A stretch of 57,565 nucleotides of DNA from Candidatus Endomicrobiellum meruensis. Its GTDB lineage: Bacteria; Elusimicrobiota; Endomicrobiia; Endomicrobiales; Endomicrobiaceae. Both the position numbers and the translations under genes were made by a program. Positions 1 through 9,127 of the stretch are shown piece after piece. Each line of letters starts with the position of its first letter. The stretch's first letter is position 1. The notes below the pieces were generated by a model that did not search any database, was not told the origin of the DNA, and saw nothing but the letters and a program-made list of their open reading frames with translations. The stretch lies in assembly GCA_031282625.1 (NCBI GenBank), contig JAITDI010000037.1:1-57565 (forward strand). Reading direction: 5' to 3'.

Positions 1-1
1 C

Positions 2-46
2 ACGAGACAGCGATTGTGGGTAGAAGCGATTGCTAAAGAAGTTTGA
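2..46 (+). CDS. 3' end of an unidentified gene (partial)
   Basis: The frame beginning at base 2 reads TRQRLWVEAIAKEV and then TGA, and a strong intrinsic terminator starts at the stop codon. That placement suggests the last 14 codons of a gene lying mostly outside the window. The peptide is too short for family assignment. Frame 1 also reads 11 codons to a stop at 34-36, so the frame choice rests only on proximity to the terminator and on plausible amino-acid content. Confidence 0.3.
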   Translation, partial: TRQRLWVEAIAKEV

Positions 47-90
47 AAGACTCTGGGAATTAGCCTTGATTCCCGGAGTCTTTCATTTTA
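45..90 (+). terminator. Rho-independent terminator
   Basis: A 16-bp stem (45-60 with 69-84, one G-U pair, 8-nt loop) is followed by a T-rich stretch. It ends transcription of the gene entering from the left edge. Confidence 0.8.
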
Positions 91-320
91 TATCCTCTCA
101 TCAGGAAGTTTAAACCTTATTTCAAAGTCCATATGTTACTTTAAGAGTTTTACTACTGCCCACTCTCTTTGCCTTTTTCTAAATCAACAATAATTGTATG
201 CTTGAGTTAAGATTTGGTTTACTTTTCTTTAATTATATTAAATTTTTTGTTTGGTAAAACTTGTTCTTGTAAAGGCTATAGTTTGCGACGGTATAAATTT
301 TTTAGTAAAATCTTGTCATT
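91..320. other. Intergenic region upstream of alaS, no clear gene
   Basis: No convincing gene is seen. The minus strand carries a 14-codon open stretch (132 to 88, MDFEIRFKLPDERI), and another frame nearby reads REWAVVKLLK; together they could be debris of a lost gene. A weak promoter candidate for alaS is TTGTAA (267-272) and TATAAA (292-297) with a long 19-base spacer. No Shine-Dalgarno sequence is visible before the alaS ATG. Confidence 0.35.
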
Positions 321-2951
321 ATGAATAAACTATCATCTAAAATCAGAGCAGAATTTCTTAATTTTTTTGAAAACAATGGGTGTGTTATAGTTCCTTCGGA
401 TTCGCTTATCCCATCTGGCGATAAAACATTACTTTTTACATCGGCGGGCATGGTGCAGTTTAAGCAACACTTTTTGGGTCAAAGTAAAGACTCTTTTACA
501 AGAGCGGCAAGCTGCCAAAAATGCTTTAGAACATCAGATATAGAACAAATTGGAATAACTACAAGACATCTAACTTTTTTTGAAATGCTTGGAAATTTTT
601 CTTTCGGGGACTACTTCAAAAAAGAAGCTATAGCTTGGGCTTGGGAATTTTTAACCAAGAATATGGACTTGCCAAAAGACAAGCTTTATATAACTGTATA
701 TAAAGATGATGATGAATCAGTGGAAATCTGGAAGAAGATAATGCCAAAAAATAGAATTATTAGAATGGGCGACGATACAAATTTTTGGAATATGGGAGAC
801 ACTGGTCCTTGCGGTCCATGTTCTGAGATTTTAATAGACTTAGGTCCGGAAATGAGCTGCGGTAAGCCGAGTTGCGGTCCAACCTGCGGCTGCGATAGGC
901 ATCTTGAAATTTGGAATTTGGTATTTACGCAGTTTGATAGACAAGCGGACGGGTCTCTTAAAAATCTTCCTAGAAAAAATATAGATACAGGTATGGGTCT
1001 TGAGAGAATAGTCGCTGCGGCAAACGGCAAGAAAAGTATTTTTGATACCGACTTATTTATGCCGATTATAAATGCAGCTGCAGACCTTTTAAAAATAAAA
1101 TATGAATCCAAAAATATATCAAAACTTAGAATGATAGCAGACCATTCTAGAGCTGTAACCTTCTTGATTTCAGATGGGGTTCTACCGTCAAATGAAGGCA
1201 GAGGCTATGTTTTAAGAAGAATTTTGAGAAGAGCTTTAAGACAAGGCAAGCTTTACGGCTGTAGTAAGCCGTTCATAAATGAGATTGTTCCTACAGTCTT
1301 TAATATTATGGAGTCTGCATATCTTGAGTTGTCTTCAAAGTTAAGCAATATACGTTCAATTATAAAAATAGAAGAGGAAAAATTTTTGGAAACTTTAGAA
1401 TCGGGTTCTGATATGCTTTCAGGCATAATGGATTCTTATAAAGCTAAAGGTATCAATATTCTTAGTGGAAAAGATATATTTAAGCTTTACGATACCTATG
1501 GATTTCCTCACGATTTAACAAGAGAGATTGCTTCTGAAAACGGGTTTGGGTTTGATGAGGTAGGTTTTAAAGCGGAACAAAAAACAGCTCAAGAAAAATC
1601 ACGTGTGGCATGGGGTGGTTCGGGAGAGAAAGATATAACTTTTTATTCTATATTGCATAAAAGAATTGGCGATACTCTTTTTACAGGATACGATAATTAC
1701 ATAAGCTCGGGTAACATTTTAGATTTGATAAAAGACGGAAAAGAAGTATCTGAATTAAAGTCAGGACAGGAAGGAGAGATAATTCTTTCTCAAACGTCGT
1801 TCTATGCTTATTCGGGTGGACAAGCCTCAGATGTCGGCAAGATAGAAAATGCTAATTTTGAAAGTATTGTAAAAGATGTATACAAGCCTATAGGAAATTT
1901 TTTTGTTCATAAAGTAAAAATTCTAAAGGGCATAGCAAAAGTTGGACAAGAAGTGTTTACTAAAATAGATGTTGAGCGTAGAAAACAAATTGCAAGGCAT
2001 CACACTGCAACGCATATTTTACAGAAAGTTCTAAGAGAAGCTTTTGGAGAGCATGTTGCTCAGGCTGGCTCTCTTGTAACCGACGAGTTCTTACGTTTTG
2101 ATTTTACTCATTTTTCAGCTATAAAAAAAGAAGAATTAATAAAAATAGAAAAAACTATTAACTCTGTTATAAGAACAAATTCGGCAGTTTGTATTGAAAC
2201 TATGAACATTGCTCAAGCCCGCAATGCAGGGGCAATGGCATTGTTTGGCGAAAAGTATGGCAACACTGTAAGAACAGTTTCCGTAAAGCGTGAAAGCGGC
2301 GAAGATAATTATTCAATGGAACTATGCGGCGGGACGCATATAAACAGAACTGGCGAGATAGGAATGTTTAAAATTATTTCTGAGTCTTCAGTTGCGGCAG
2401 GAGTGAGGCGCATAGAAGCTGTTGCAGGAGTTGCTGCAGAAAATTATATTTTAGATGAAGAAAACTCTCTTGCTGGTACGGCGGCAATATTAAATACTTC
2501 AAAAGATGAGCTCATAAATAAAGTTCAAAAATATGTTATTGATTATAAAAAATTAGAAATTAAATTAAATGCTTTGAGAAGCAGTTTGATTTCAAACGAA
2601 GTGGATTCTTACGTTAAACAGACTAAAGATGTTAACGGTTTTAATTTCTTGCCTGTTATAATTGACGGTTTAGACGCAAAGGAATTAAGAACAATATCCG
2701 ATCAATTGAAAGAAAAGTTGAAGTCCGCAATATTGTTGTTGGTTTCAAAAGATGAGGAAAAGATAACTTTTATAGTTTCTGCTACTGAAGATTATGTTAA
2801 GCAAGGTATTAACGCAGGTAAAATAGCTAAAGCTTTTGCTGCAGATATTGGCGGTTCAGGCGGTGGCAAGCCAGATTTTGCCCAAGGCGGTTCAAAAGAG
2901 TTGTCTAAAGTAGAAGAAGTTTTAAAGAATGCTCAAAAATACATTATATAG
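321..2951 (+). CDS. alaS: Alanyl-tRNA synthetase
   Basis: Charges tRNA-Ala with alanine in the cytoplasm and edits mischarged Ser or Gly. The 876 residues match the usual full length. The class II catalytic core is N-terminal, with FTSAGMVQF near residue 40 and the motif 3 segment GMGLERI near 224. The editing domain carries the zinc ligands HxxxH (561-565) and CGGTH (669-673). The C-Ala tail ends with the typical GGSGGGKPDFAQGG block. The start fits the family N-terminus (SSKIRAEFLNFFENNG), although no good ribosome binding site precedes it. The next gene starts 16 bases after the stop, so the two may be cotranscribed. Confidence 0.97.
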   Translation: MNKLSSKIRAEFLNFFENNGCVIVPSDSLIPSGDKTLLFTSAGMVQFKQHFLGQSKDSFTRAASCQKCFRTSDIEQIGITTRHLTFFEMLGNFSFGDYFKKEAIAWAWEFLTKNMDLPKDKLYITVYKDDDESVEIWKKIMPKNRIIRMGDDTNFWNMGDTGPCGPCSEILIDLGPEMSCGKPSCGPTCGCDRHLEIWNLVFTQFDRQADGSLKNLPRKNIDTGMGLERIVAAANGKKSIFDTDLFMPIINAAADLLKIKYESKNISKLRMIADHSRAVTFLISDGVLPSNEGRGYVLRRILRRALRQGKLYGCSKPFINEIVPTVFNIMESAYLELSSKLSNIRSIIKIEEEKFLETLESGSDMLSGIMDSYKAKGINILSGKDIFKLYDTYGFPHDLTREIASENGFGFDEVGFKAEQKTAQEKSRVAWGGSGEKDITFYSILHKRIGDTLFTGYDNYISSGNILDLIKDGKEVSELKSGQEGEIILSQTSFYAYSGGQASDVGKIENANFESIVKDVYKPIGNFFVHKVKILKGIAKVGQEVFTKIDVERRKQIARHHTATHILQKVLREAFGEHVAQAGSLVTDEFLRFDFTHFSAIKKEELIKIEKTINSVIRTNSAVCIETMNIAQARNAGAMALFGEKYGNTVRTVSVKRESGEDNYSMELCGGTHINRTGEIGMFKIISESSVAAGVRRIEAVAGVAAENYILDEENSLAGTAAILNTSKDELINKVQKYVIDYKKLEIKLNALRSSLISNEVDSYVKQTKDVNGFNFLPVIIDGLDAKELRTISDQLKEKLKSAILLLVSKDEEKITFIVSATEDYVKQGINAGKIAKAFAADIGGSGGGKPDFAQGGSKELSKVEEVLKNAQKYII

Positions 2952-2967
2952 TTGTAACGGAGTTGAT

Positions 2968-3510
2968 ATGGCAAAATATATTTCTTTAACTGCAATAGGT
3001 AAAGATAGTCCCGGTCTTGTAAGCTCTATTACAAAAGTTTTATATGAAGAAAAGTGTAATGTTGAAGATTCTACTATGACCATTCTGCATGGTCACTTTG
3101 CTATGATTTTGATAATAGAAATCTCGCATAACCTTTCTCTAAAAGCACTTTTTAGTAAATTGCAGAAAGCCGCAAAACCGTTAGGTATGGTGCTTTCATA
3201 TGCTGAGTTGTTTTCATATGTCCCCAAAAAACGCATGCCATCAAATCCATATATAATTTCTGTTTACGGTTCTGATAGAACAGGCATAATTTACAATGTA
3301 AGTGAGTGTTTAGCTGAAAATAAAATCAATATTACGGACGTTCAGACAACATTGTCAAAAAGTAAGTGGAAAGATACGTATATAATGATAATAGAGTGCG
3401 ATATTTCCAGAAAGAAGTCCTATGAAAAATTATCCAAAGATCTTTTGAAGCTGGCTGAACTTTTAAATATTACTATATCTTTAAACAAAGCAGAGTCTGC
3501 GGATATTTAG
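2968..3510 (+). CDS. Two-ACT-domain protein, GcvR-like regulator
   Basis: A 180-residue protein with two tandem ACT domains: one starts KYISLTAIGKDSPGLVSSI at the N-terminus and the other starts ISVYGSDRTGIIYNVSE near residue 90. This is the arrangement of the GcvR glycine-cleavage regulator and of ACT proteins that sense amino acids; no DNA-binding or catalytic domain is visible. The ATG at 2968 is chosen over the upstream in-frame ATG at 2929 because it has a GGAG at 2959-2962 and because the first 13 residues of the longer form lie inside alaS. The ligand cannot be told from sequence. Confidence 0.8.
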   Translation: MAKYISLTAIGKDSPGLVSSITKVLYEEKCNVEDSTMTILHGHFAMILIIEISHNLSLKALFSKLQKAAKPLGMVLSYAELFSYVPKKRMPSNPYIISVYGSDRTGIIYNVSECLAENKINITDVQTTLSKSKWKDTYIMIIECDISRKKSYEKLSKDLLKLAELLNITISLNKAESADI

Positions 3511-3520
3511 GCGGTAATTT

Positions 3521-4012
3521 ATGAGTGTATTGCCTATATTAACAATTCCAAATCCTTTGCTTAAGCAAACTTCCATTTCTGTAGAAAAAATAGACAATGA
3601 AACAAAGTTACTGATTGATAATATCAAGAAAACTTTATATTCACATGAAAGATGCGTAGGTATTGCTGCGGTTCAAGTGGGAATACTAAAACGTATAATA
3701 GCTGTAGATGCGTCGCGAAGTGCAAAAGAACATAGAAACAACGGTTTTCTTATAATGATTAACCCTATGATAGTTTATTCGTCTGGAAAAATAAGTTCCA
3801 GAGAAGGGTGCTTAAGCGTGCCGAAGTTTACCGCATATGTTACAAGAAAGAAAAAGATAGAAATAGATTATTTAGATATAAATGGCTGCAAACAACATTT
3901 AAAAACAGACGGATTTGAGGCAATAGTGGTTCAACATGAAATAGACCATCTTGACGGAAAAGTTTTTTTGGACAGAGTAACATCTTTAAAAACAGATGTG
4001 TTTAGACGTTAA
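3521..4012 (+). CDS. def: Peptide deformylase
   Basis: Removes the N-formyl group from nascent proteins; metal-dependent and ribosome-associated. All three family motifs are present: GIAAVQVG (47-54), EGCLS (95-99, metal-binding Cys) and HEIDH (139-143, two metal His plus the catalytic Glu). The first motif has Val where most deformylases have Pro (GLAAPQVG). At 163 residues it is full length. It starts 10 bases after the ACT-domain gene, suggesting one transcript from alaS to def. Confidence 0.95.
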   Translation: MSVLPILTIPNPLLKQTSISVEKIDNETKLLIDNIKKTLYSHERCVGIAAVQVGILKRIIAVDASRSAKEHRNNGFLIMINPMIVYSSGKISSREGCLSVPKFTAYVTRKKKIEIDYLDINGCKQHLKTDGFEAIVVQHEIDHLDGKVFLDRVTSLKTDVFRR

Positions 4013-4058
4013 GTTCCTCTGCATAAATTGCTATAATTATCATGGATTTAAATTGCAT

Positions 4059-4130
4059 GCGCTCGTAGTTTAATGGATAGAGCTCCGGCCTCCGGAGCCG
4101 GTGATTCCGGTTCAAGTCCGGACGAGCGCA
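4059..4130 (+). tRNA. tRNA-Arg (anticodon CCG)
   Basis: All four arms fold: acceptor GCGCTCG/CGAGCGC, a D stem with G-U pairs, anticodon stem CCGGC/GCCGG with loop CTCCGGA (anticodon CCG at 4092-4094), variable loop TGAT, and T stem TCCGG/CCGGA with loop TTCAAGT. The discriminator base is A and no CCA is encoded, which makes this tRNA dependent on a CCA-adding enzyme. It would read the CGG codon, which should be rare in such an AT-rich genome. Confidence 0.97.
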
Positions 4131-4153
4131 GTTTTGTATATTTTAGCGATAAG

Positions 4154-4189
4154 CCTACCACGTTAATCAATTGATTATCTCAAAGTAGG
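4154..4189. promoter_or_regulatory. Palindrome in the leader of the radical-SAM gene
   Basis: A perfect 14-base palindrome, TAATCAATTGATTA (4164-4177), is nested between CCTAC (4154-4158) and GTAGG (4185-4189). It lies between the tRNA-Arg gene and the downstream start codon; the GTAGG half overlaps the AGGA that may serve as ribosome binding site. It could be a protein-binding operator or a weak hairpin affecting initiation. Confidence 0.35.
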
Positions 4190-4197
4190 AATGCAAT

Positions 4198-5091
4198 ATG
4201 ATTGATTTTGAAGGAAACATAGAAAAACTTTATTCTGTTATGGATAAGTGCGAGCTTTGCCCAAGAAAATGTAAAGTAGACAGGAATAAAGGACAGAAAG
4301 GATTTTGTTGTACGTCACATAAAATATTTATTGCAAGCTGTAATACGCACACTGGCGAAGAGCCTCCTATAAGTGGCAGCAGAGGCTCTGGGACAATCTT
4401 TTTTTCTAATTGTACTTTAAACTGCGTTTTCTGCCAAAACTATCCTATTAGCCAGCTTGGCAACGGAAGAGAAATATCTCTTGATGATTTAGTTGAATCT
4501 ATGTTACGGCTTCAAGAGCGCGGCGTTCATAACATAAACTTTGTTACACCGACCCACTACAGCGCTCACATAGCAAAAGTAGGTTATCTTTCCCGCAAAA
4601 AAGGGCTTACAATACCTATATTATATAACTGTAGCGGGTATGAAAACGTTGAAATTTTAAAATTGCTTGAAGGAATAATTGACATATATCTTCCCGATAT
4701 AAAATATTCAAGTAATGAATTGGCTTTTAAGTATTCTGGAATTAAAAATTATGTTGAAGTAAATCAAGCAGCTTTAAAAGAGATGAAAAGGCAAGTCGGT
4801 AATTTAACAGTCAATAAAGACGGAATTGCAAAAAAAGGAATTATTGTAAGGCATTTGATTTTACCTAATATGCTTGAAAATACTAAAAAGGTTTTAGATT
4901 TTATAGCCAAAGATCTTTTAACTGATACGTTTGTAAGTTTGATGGCGCAGTATCATACCGCAAATAAATCTCTCGAGTTTAAAGAATTGAGTCGCTCTTT
5001 AACTGAAAAAGAATATGAAGAAGCGGTAAAATATCTTGAAAAAATAGGCTTAGAAAACGGTTGGGTTCAGGATTTAAATAACGAGTGCTAA
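4198..5091 (+). CDS. Radical SAM protein, pyruvate formate-lyase activating enzyme-like (PflX type)
   Basis: The 297-residue protein has the radical-SAM cluster CxxxCxxC (Cys72, Cys76, Cys79 in NCTLNCVFCQNY), which binds a [4Fe-4S] cluster and S-adenosylmethionine. An N-terminal cysteine group (Cys18, Cys21, Cys25 and the pair at 38-39) fits the PflX-like branch of activating enzymes, which is distinct from true PflA. No formate-lyase or other glycyl-radical partner lies nearby, so the substrate is unknown. The stop codon directly abuts the next ATG, implying translational coupling with the M16 peptidase genes. Confidence 0.85.
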   Translation: MIDFEGNIEKLYSVMDKCELCPRKCKVDRNKGQKGFCCTSHKIFIASCNTHTGEEPPISGSRGSGTIFFSNCTLNCVFCQNYPISQLGNGREISLDDLVESMLRLQERGVHNINFVTPTHYSAHIAKVGYLSRKKGLTIPILYNCSGYENVEILKLLEGIIDIYLPDIKYSSNELAFKYSGIKNYVEVNQAALKEMKRQVGNLTVNKDGIAKKGIIVRHLILPNMLENTKKVLDFIAKDLLTDTFVSLMAQYHTANKSLEFKELSRSLTEKEYEEAVKYLEKIGLENGWVQDLNNEC

Positions 5092-6315
5092 ATGAAATAT
5101 AACAACGGACTTACTTCTATACTTATAAATAATGAAAATAGTTTAACTACTTCGGTAATAGTTTTTGTAAGGGTTGGGTCTGTTGACGAAAAATCTTCGC
5201 AAGCAGGACTTTCTCATTTTATAGAACATTTAATGTTTAAAGGAAGCAAAAATTATCATGGGGACAGCTTTACCAAAAACGTCGAAAACTTCGGCGGTGA
5301 AATAAATGCGGCAACATCAAAAGAGTTTACAATGTATTACATAAACATGCAAAAAGAGTTTGTTGAAGAAAGTTTAAAAATGCTTGCAGATACTATACAA
5401 AATCCGCTATTTCCAAAAGATGAGATAGACAAAGAAAGAAAAGTTGTAATAGAAGAAATCCAAAGACATTTTGATAATCCATGCGCTGTCTTATACGAAA
5501 AGTTTTACGAAACAATTTATAAAACAAGCATGTTGAAAAACAGCGTTATAGGAACATCAGGTGTTATTAGCAATATATCGTATGAAGAAATATATGAATA
5601 TTATAAAACGCACTATGTCCCTGAAAAGATGTTAGTTGTTGTTTCAGGCGGTTTTGACAAAGAAGAAGTTGAGAAGGTTATAGGCAATACTTTCGCCAAG
5701 TTTGAAAAGCAAAAAGTTCCAAGTGAGCCGTTGCTTAAGGAAAAAAGCCGAATTGGTAAAAATATAACTGAATACGGTAAAGTAGAAATAGGGTATATGT
5801 TGTCTGGCTTTCTGGCTTCTGACATTAATGATGAAGATGTATACGTTGCAGATTTGGCAACAGACATTTTAGGCGGCGGGAAGAATTCCAGACTTTATAA
5901 ATTTCTTTACGAAAACACACACCTTGTGTATGCTGTAGACGCTTCTTTTTCTGTTGAAAAAGGTGGCGGGAACATTTATATAGCTTCAGTTTTTGAACCT
6001 AAAAATATTAAAGAAATACAAAGAGGAATTGAGAACCAGATAGAAGATATTATAGCTAACGGCATTAGTGAAGAAGAATTAAATAGATCGAAACTCTTAT
6101 TGAAAACAGATTGGTATTTTTCTAACGAGACGCCTTATGATATTGCTGATAAGTTCGGCTATTGGAATTTGATGGGTAATGCAGAGTTTGTTTGCAGTTA
6201 TCTAAGAAAGCTGCAAGGTCTTACAAGCAAAGATGTCGTAGAATTTTTTAAAAAATATTATTCTAAAGATGCAATTTCTCATATGGCTTTACTGCCTAAT
6301 AAAAGTTGTTGTTAA
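5092..6315 (+). CDS. M16 family zinc peptidase, catalytic subunit
   Basis: Insulinase/processing-peptidase family. The inverted zinc motif HxxEH is at residues 42-46 (HFIEH), and the distal Glu ligand is probably Glu122 in KVVIEEIQ, at the usual distance. The C-terminal half carries the GGGKNSRLYKFLYE segment typical of the family's second domain. No signal peptide is apparent, so cytoplasmic or unconventionally located action is likely. It is followed immediately by a second, motif-less M16 protein, the usual catalytic/non-catalytic heterodimer arrangement of bacterial M16B enzymes. Confidence 0.9.
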   Translation: MKYNNGLTSILINNENSLTTSVIVFVRVGSVDEKSSQAGLSHFIEHLMFKGSKNYHGDSFTKNVENFGGEINAATSKEFTMYYINMQKEFVEESLKMLADTIQNPLFPKDEIDKERKVVIEEIQRHFDNPCAVLYEKFYETIYKTSMLKNSVIGTSGVISNISYEEIYEYYKTHYVPEKMLVVVSGGFDKEEVEKVIGNTFAKFEKQKVPSEPLLKEKSRIGKNITEYGKVEIGYMLSGFLASDINDEDVYVADLATDILGGGKNSRLYKFLYENTHLVYAVDASFSVEKGGGNIYIASVFEPKNIKEIQRGIENQIEDIIANGISEEELNRSKLLLKTDWYFSNETPYDIADKFGYWNLMGNAEFVCSYLRKLQGLTSKDVVEFFKKYYSKDAISHMALLPNKSCC

Positions 6316-6331
6316 TTTTGAGGTATTTTAT

Positions 6332-7555
6332 ATGGAAAGTTTTATGCTTAAAAACGGTATTAACGTATTGTTTGATAAAACAAACGGTGCGGAAATTGTT
6401 TCTTTAAGAGTTCTTAGTCCGGTTTCTGTTATAAATGAAGGTTTGTGCAATGCTGGGATATCCAGTCTTACGTCAAAACTAATGGTATATTCTACAAAAA
6501 ACCGTTCAAGCGAAATTTTAGCAAAGGACGTAGGCAATATTGGGGCCGATTTGTCTTCAGACGCAGCTTATGACATGGCAGGATTTAGTATGTCTTGTTT
6601 GTCTGAATATTTTGACAAAGCAGCAGAGCTTCTTGCCGATATAGTTTTAAATCCTATATTTGATAAGAGAGAATTTGAATTTGAGAAAAAAAATGCTATT
6701 GCTGTCCTAAATTCTCGCAAGGATAGCATAAGTGTAACTGCTTCCGATGCGTTCGTCAAACTTTTTTACGGTGATTCTTCTTATTCTCTTCCTGTTATAG
6801 GCAGGGAAGAATCTATTTTGAAAATTTCCCGCGAAGATTTAATAAAGTGGCATAAATATTCCTACAATGCTTTAAATATTTTAATTTCAGCTTCAGGCAA
6901 TATTTCTTATAATTTTATAAAGGAATCTTTGGAAAAACATTTTTCTACTGTTGCGGCGGGAGATAAATTTAAAGAGCCGATATTCAATATAAGTCATACG
7001 GAAAACATAAAAAAAGGAATCAGTGGAAAGTTTAATCAGGCGTATATATTTATAGGGTTTCCTTGTGCATCCGTTAATGGTAAAGATTTTGTAACAATTA
7101 AAGTTATAAGTACTGTTTTAGGTAGCAGAATGACGAGCAGATTATTCGTTGAGTTAAGGGAAAAACTAGGATTAGCGTATGAGGTAGGCACCGTTTATCC
7201 TTCAAGAAAAAAAGACAGTTATTTTGCAGTTTATATAGGTCTTGATAAGAAGAATATAGATTTAACGTTAAAAAAGATAGATGAAATATTAAAAGACTTT
7301 TATTTCGTGAAAATTCCTGAGCAGGAATTAAAAGATGTTAAATCATATATAAAAGGTATATATCTTTTAGATAGGCAGACAGTTAATAAAAAATCTTATT
7401 ATAACGGTTGGCGCGAGATAGTTGGACAAGGTTATAAATATGATATAGAGTATTTAAACGATATAGAAAAAGTTAAAACACAAGATATTTTAGATATTGC
7501 AAATAAAATATTTACAGGAAAATCTGTTTCTGTAATTATTAATCCTGAAGAATAA
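6332..7555 (+). CDS. M16 family peptidase-like protein, non-catalytic partner
   Basis: A 407-residue M16 homologue, the same length as its upstream neighbour. The position of the zinc motif reads NAGISSLTSKLM, so the HxxEH residues are missing and the protein cannot be a zinc peptidase alone. The second-domain signature GSRMTSRLFVELREKLGLAYEV is well kept. The ATG at 6332 is preferred to earlier in-frame codons because of the GAGG at 6320-6323 and because an earlier start would run deep into the upstream gene. It presumably forms the substrate-holding half of a heterodimer. Confidence 0.88.
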   Translation: MESFMLKNGINVLFDKTNGAEIVSLRVLSPVSVINEGLCNAGISSLTSKLMVYSTKNRSSEILAKDVGNIGADLSSDAAYDMAGFSMSCLSEYFDKAAELLADIVLNPIFDKREFEFEKKNAIAVLNSRKDSISVTASDAFVKLFYGDSSYSLPVIGREESILKISREDLIKWHKYSYNALNILISASGNISYNFIKESLEKHFSTVAAGDKFKEPIFNISHTENIKKGISGKFNQAYIFIGFPCASVNGKDFVTIKVISTVLGSRMTSRLFVELREKLGLAYEVGTVYPSRKKDSYFAVYIGLDKKNIDLTLKKIDEILKDFYFVKIPEQELKDVKSYIKGIYLLDRQTVNKKSYYNGWREIVGQGYKYDIEYLNDIEKVKTQDILDIANKIFTGKSVSVIINPEE

Positions 7556-7561
7556 ATTATT

Positions 7562-9001
7562 ATGAACGAACTACTTAAAAAAATTAACAGTATCTCTAAA
7601 GATTATGATGTGTATGCTGTTGGCGGTTTTGTAAGAGATTTACTTCTAAAGCTTAAACATAAAGATATTGATTTAGTTGTTAATAATGACGCTCTAAAGT
7701 ATGCAAAAAAAGTAGAAGCAGCTTTAAAAGCTAAGCTTATAACGCTAGATGAAGATACTGAAACTTACAGAATACTACTTAAAAATTGTAAAATATCGAA
7801 TATTGATATAGCGCTCTTTAATGGCAAGACAATAGAAGAAGATTTGCAAAACAGGGATTTTACTATTAATGCCATAGCTTTCAAACTTAAATATTTTGAA
7901 AATTTCAGAAAACATATCATTTTCTCTAATAAAAATACTCTTGTAGATTTAAAGTCTAAAACATTCAATGTTATCTCCGAAAAGACTTTTAAGATAGATC
8001 CTTTAAGAATGCTTAGAGCTTTTAGATTTATTTCAGAATTTACTGGGTTTAAGCTCTCAAATAAGACATTATTGAAGATCAAACAAAATGCAAAACTTAT
8101 AAAATCTGCTGCGCCTGAAAGAATAAAGAATGAGTTTTTTAGAATCCTTTCTGCACAAAATTCTTCAGAATTTCTTAAAACTATGGATGCCTGTGGATTG
8201 CTTTCTGGAATTTTTCCTGAAATTAAAAAAATGAAGAAAGCAAAAAAGAAATATTATTATCATCCGGGCGGCTTGTTTGAGCATTCTTTTGAAACGCTAG
8301 AGTCCGCAGAAAATATTTTAAGCAATCTAAAAAAATATTTTCCAGAAAGCTTTATTGAACTGCAAGAACATTTTTATAGTGAAGAATCTTTATCGGAAAA
8401 TGTCACAAGAGCGTCTTTGTTAAAGTTTACGGCTTTGTTTCACGATAATGCTAAACCTGAAACTGCAAAGTTTGAAAACGGAAAAATACGTTTTTTTGAA
8501 CATGAAGATTTTGGTGCAAATAAATTAAAACAAATGATGCATTCTTTAAAGTTTGGCAAAAGAGATATTGAAACCGCAACATTTTTAGTAAGACATCATA
8601 TGCGACCTTCCACATTGACAAGAAATAATATTGTTACAAAGAAAGCTGCACTGAAATTTTTTAGAGATATAGGTGACAACACTCCTGATTTAATTGTTCT
8701 TTCAATGTCTGATTGGCATTCTTATAAAAGATTGAAAGTTTTTTCTCCAAAAGAATTAAAGCTTCAAGAAAAATCTGCAAGAGAGCTTATAAAAAAATAT
8801 TATGAATTAAAAAATATCAAACCTCTGCCTAAACTGATAGACGGCAATATAATAATGAAAGAATTCAGGTTGAAGCCTGGTCCATTGGTCGGTGAGCTTC
8901 TGAACTTTGTAAACGAAGCGCAGTTTGATGGAAAAGTGTCAAGTAAAAATGATGCTCTAAAGCTGGTTTTGTCCAAATGCCAAAGTTCAAAGAGATATTA
9001 G
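7562..9001 (+). CDS. cca: tRNA nucleotidyltransferase / poly(A) polymerase family protein with HD domain
   Basis: Class II nucleotidyltransferase. The head has GGFVRD (21-26) and the metal-binding pair Asp35/Asp37 in KHKDIDLV; then come the neck region RMLRAFRF and a C-terminal HD domain with the His294-Asp295 pair (FHDNAKPE) and His345-His346. Such enzymes add CCA to tRNA 3' ends, and HD-type members can also have phosphohydrolase activity. The tRNA-Arg gene in this window lacks an encoded CCA, so such an enzyme is needed. It could instead be one half of a split A-adding/CC-adding pair, which cannot be excluded from sequence alone. Confidence 0.85.
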   Translation: MNELLKKINSISKDYDVYAVGGFVRDLLLKLKHKDIDLVVNNDALKYAKKVEAALKAKLITLDEDTETYRILLKNCKISNIDIALFNGKTIEEDLQNRDFTINAIAFKLKYFENFRKHIIFSNKNTLVDLKSKTFNVISEKTFKIDPLRMLRAFRFISEFTGFKLSNKTLLKIKQNAKLIKSAAPERIKNEFFRILSAQNSSEFLKTMDACGLLSGIFPEIKKMKKAKKKYYYHPGGLFEHSFETLESAENILSNLKKYFPESFIELQEHFYSEESLSENVTRASLLKFTALFHDNAKPETAKFENGKIRFFEHEDFGANKLKQMMHSLKFGKRDIETATFLVRHHMRPSTLTRNNIVTKKAALKFFRDIGDNTPDLIVLSMSDWHSYKRLKVFSPKELKLQEKSARELIKKYYELKNIKPLPKLIDGNIIMKEFRLKPGPLVGELLNFVNEAQFDGKVSSKNDALKLVLSKCQSSKRY

Positions 9002-9022
9002 AGTTTGGAAAGAATATAAATT

Positions 9023-9127
9023 TTTGTCAACGTGGGGGTTAGGTATAATATGCAGAGAGTTCATCAAGTCTTAAATTGGCTAACGCCTTTTGATTTTACA
9101 AGGCAGCTTCTTAAATCAGTTGCTTAA
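9023..9127 (+). pseudogene. Remnant of an IS3/IS481-type transposase C-terminus
   Basis: The frame through this stretch reads YNMQRVHQVLNWLTPFDF and ends at TAA (9125-9127). The pattern YNxxRxHxxLxxxTPxxF is the hallmark of the C-terminal end of DDE (rve) transposases of the IS3 and IS481 groups. Nothing upstream encodes the catalytic domain, because the cca gene ends only 20 bases before. This appears to be the last surviving piece of an insertion sequence. Assignment rests on one short motif. Confidence 0.5.

Noticed and set aside
686-1111. Long minus-strand frames inside alaS and similar antisense frames in many genes
   Set aside because: They mirror the codon structure of the well-supported plus-strand genes and have no family features or ribosome binding sites.
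9024-9049. TTGTCA and TATAAT as a promoter after cca
   Set aside because: The spacer is only 14 bases, and the sequence is better explained as part of the transposase remnant frame.
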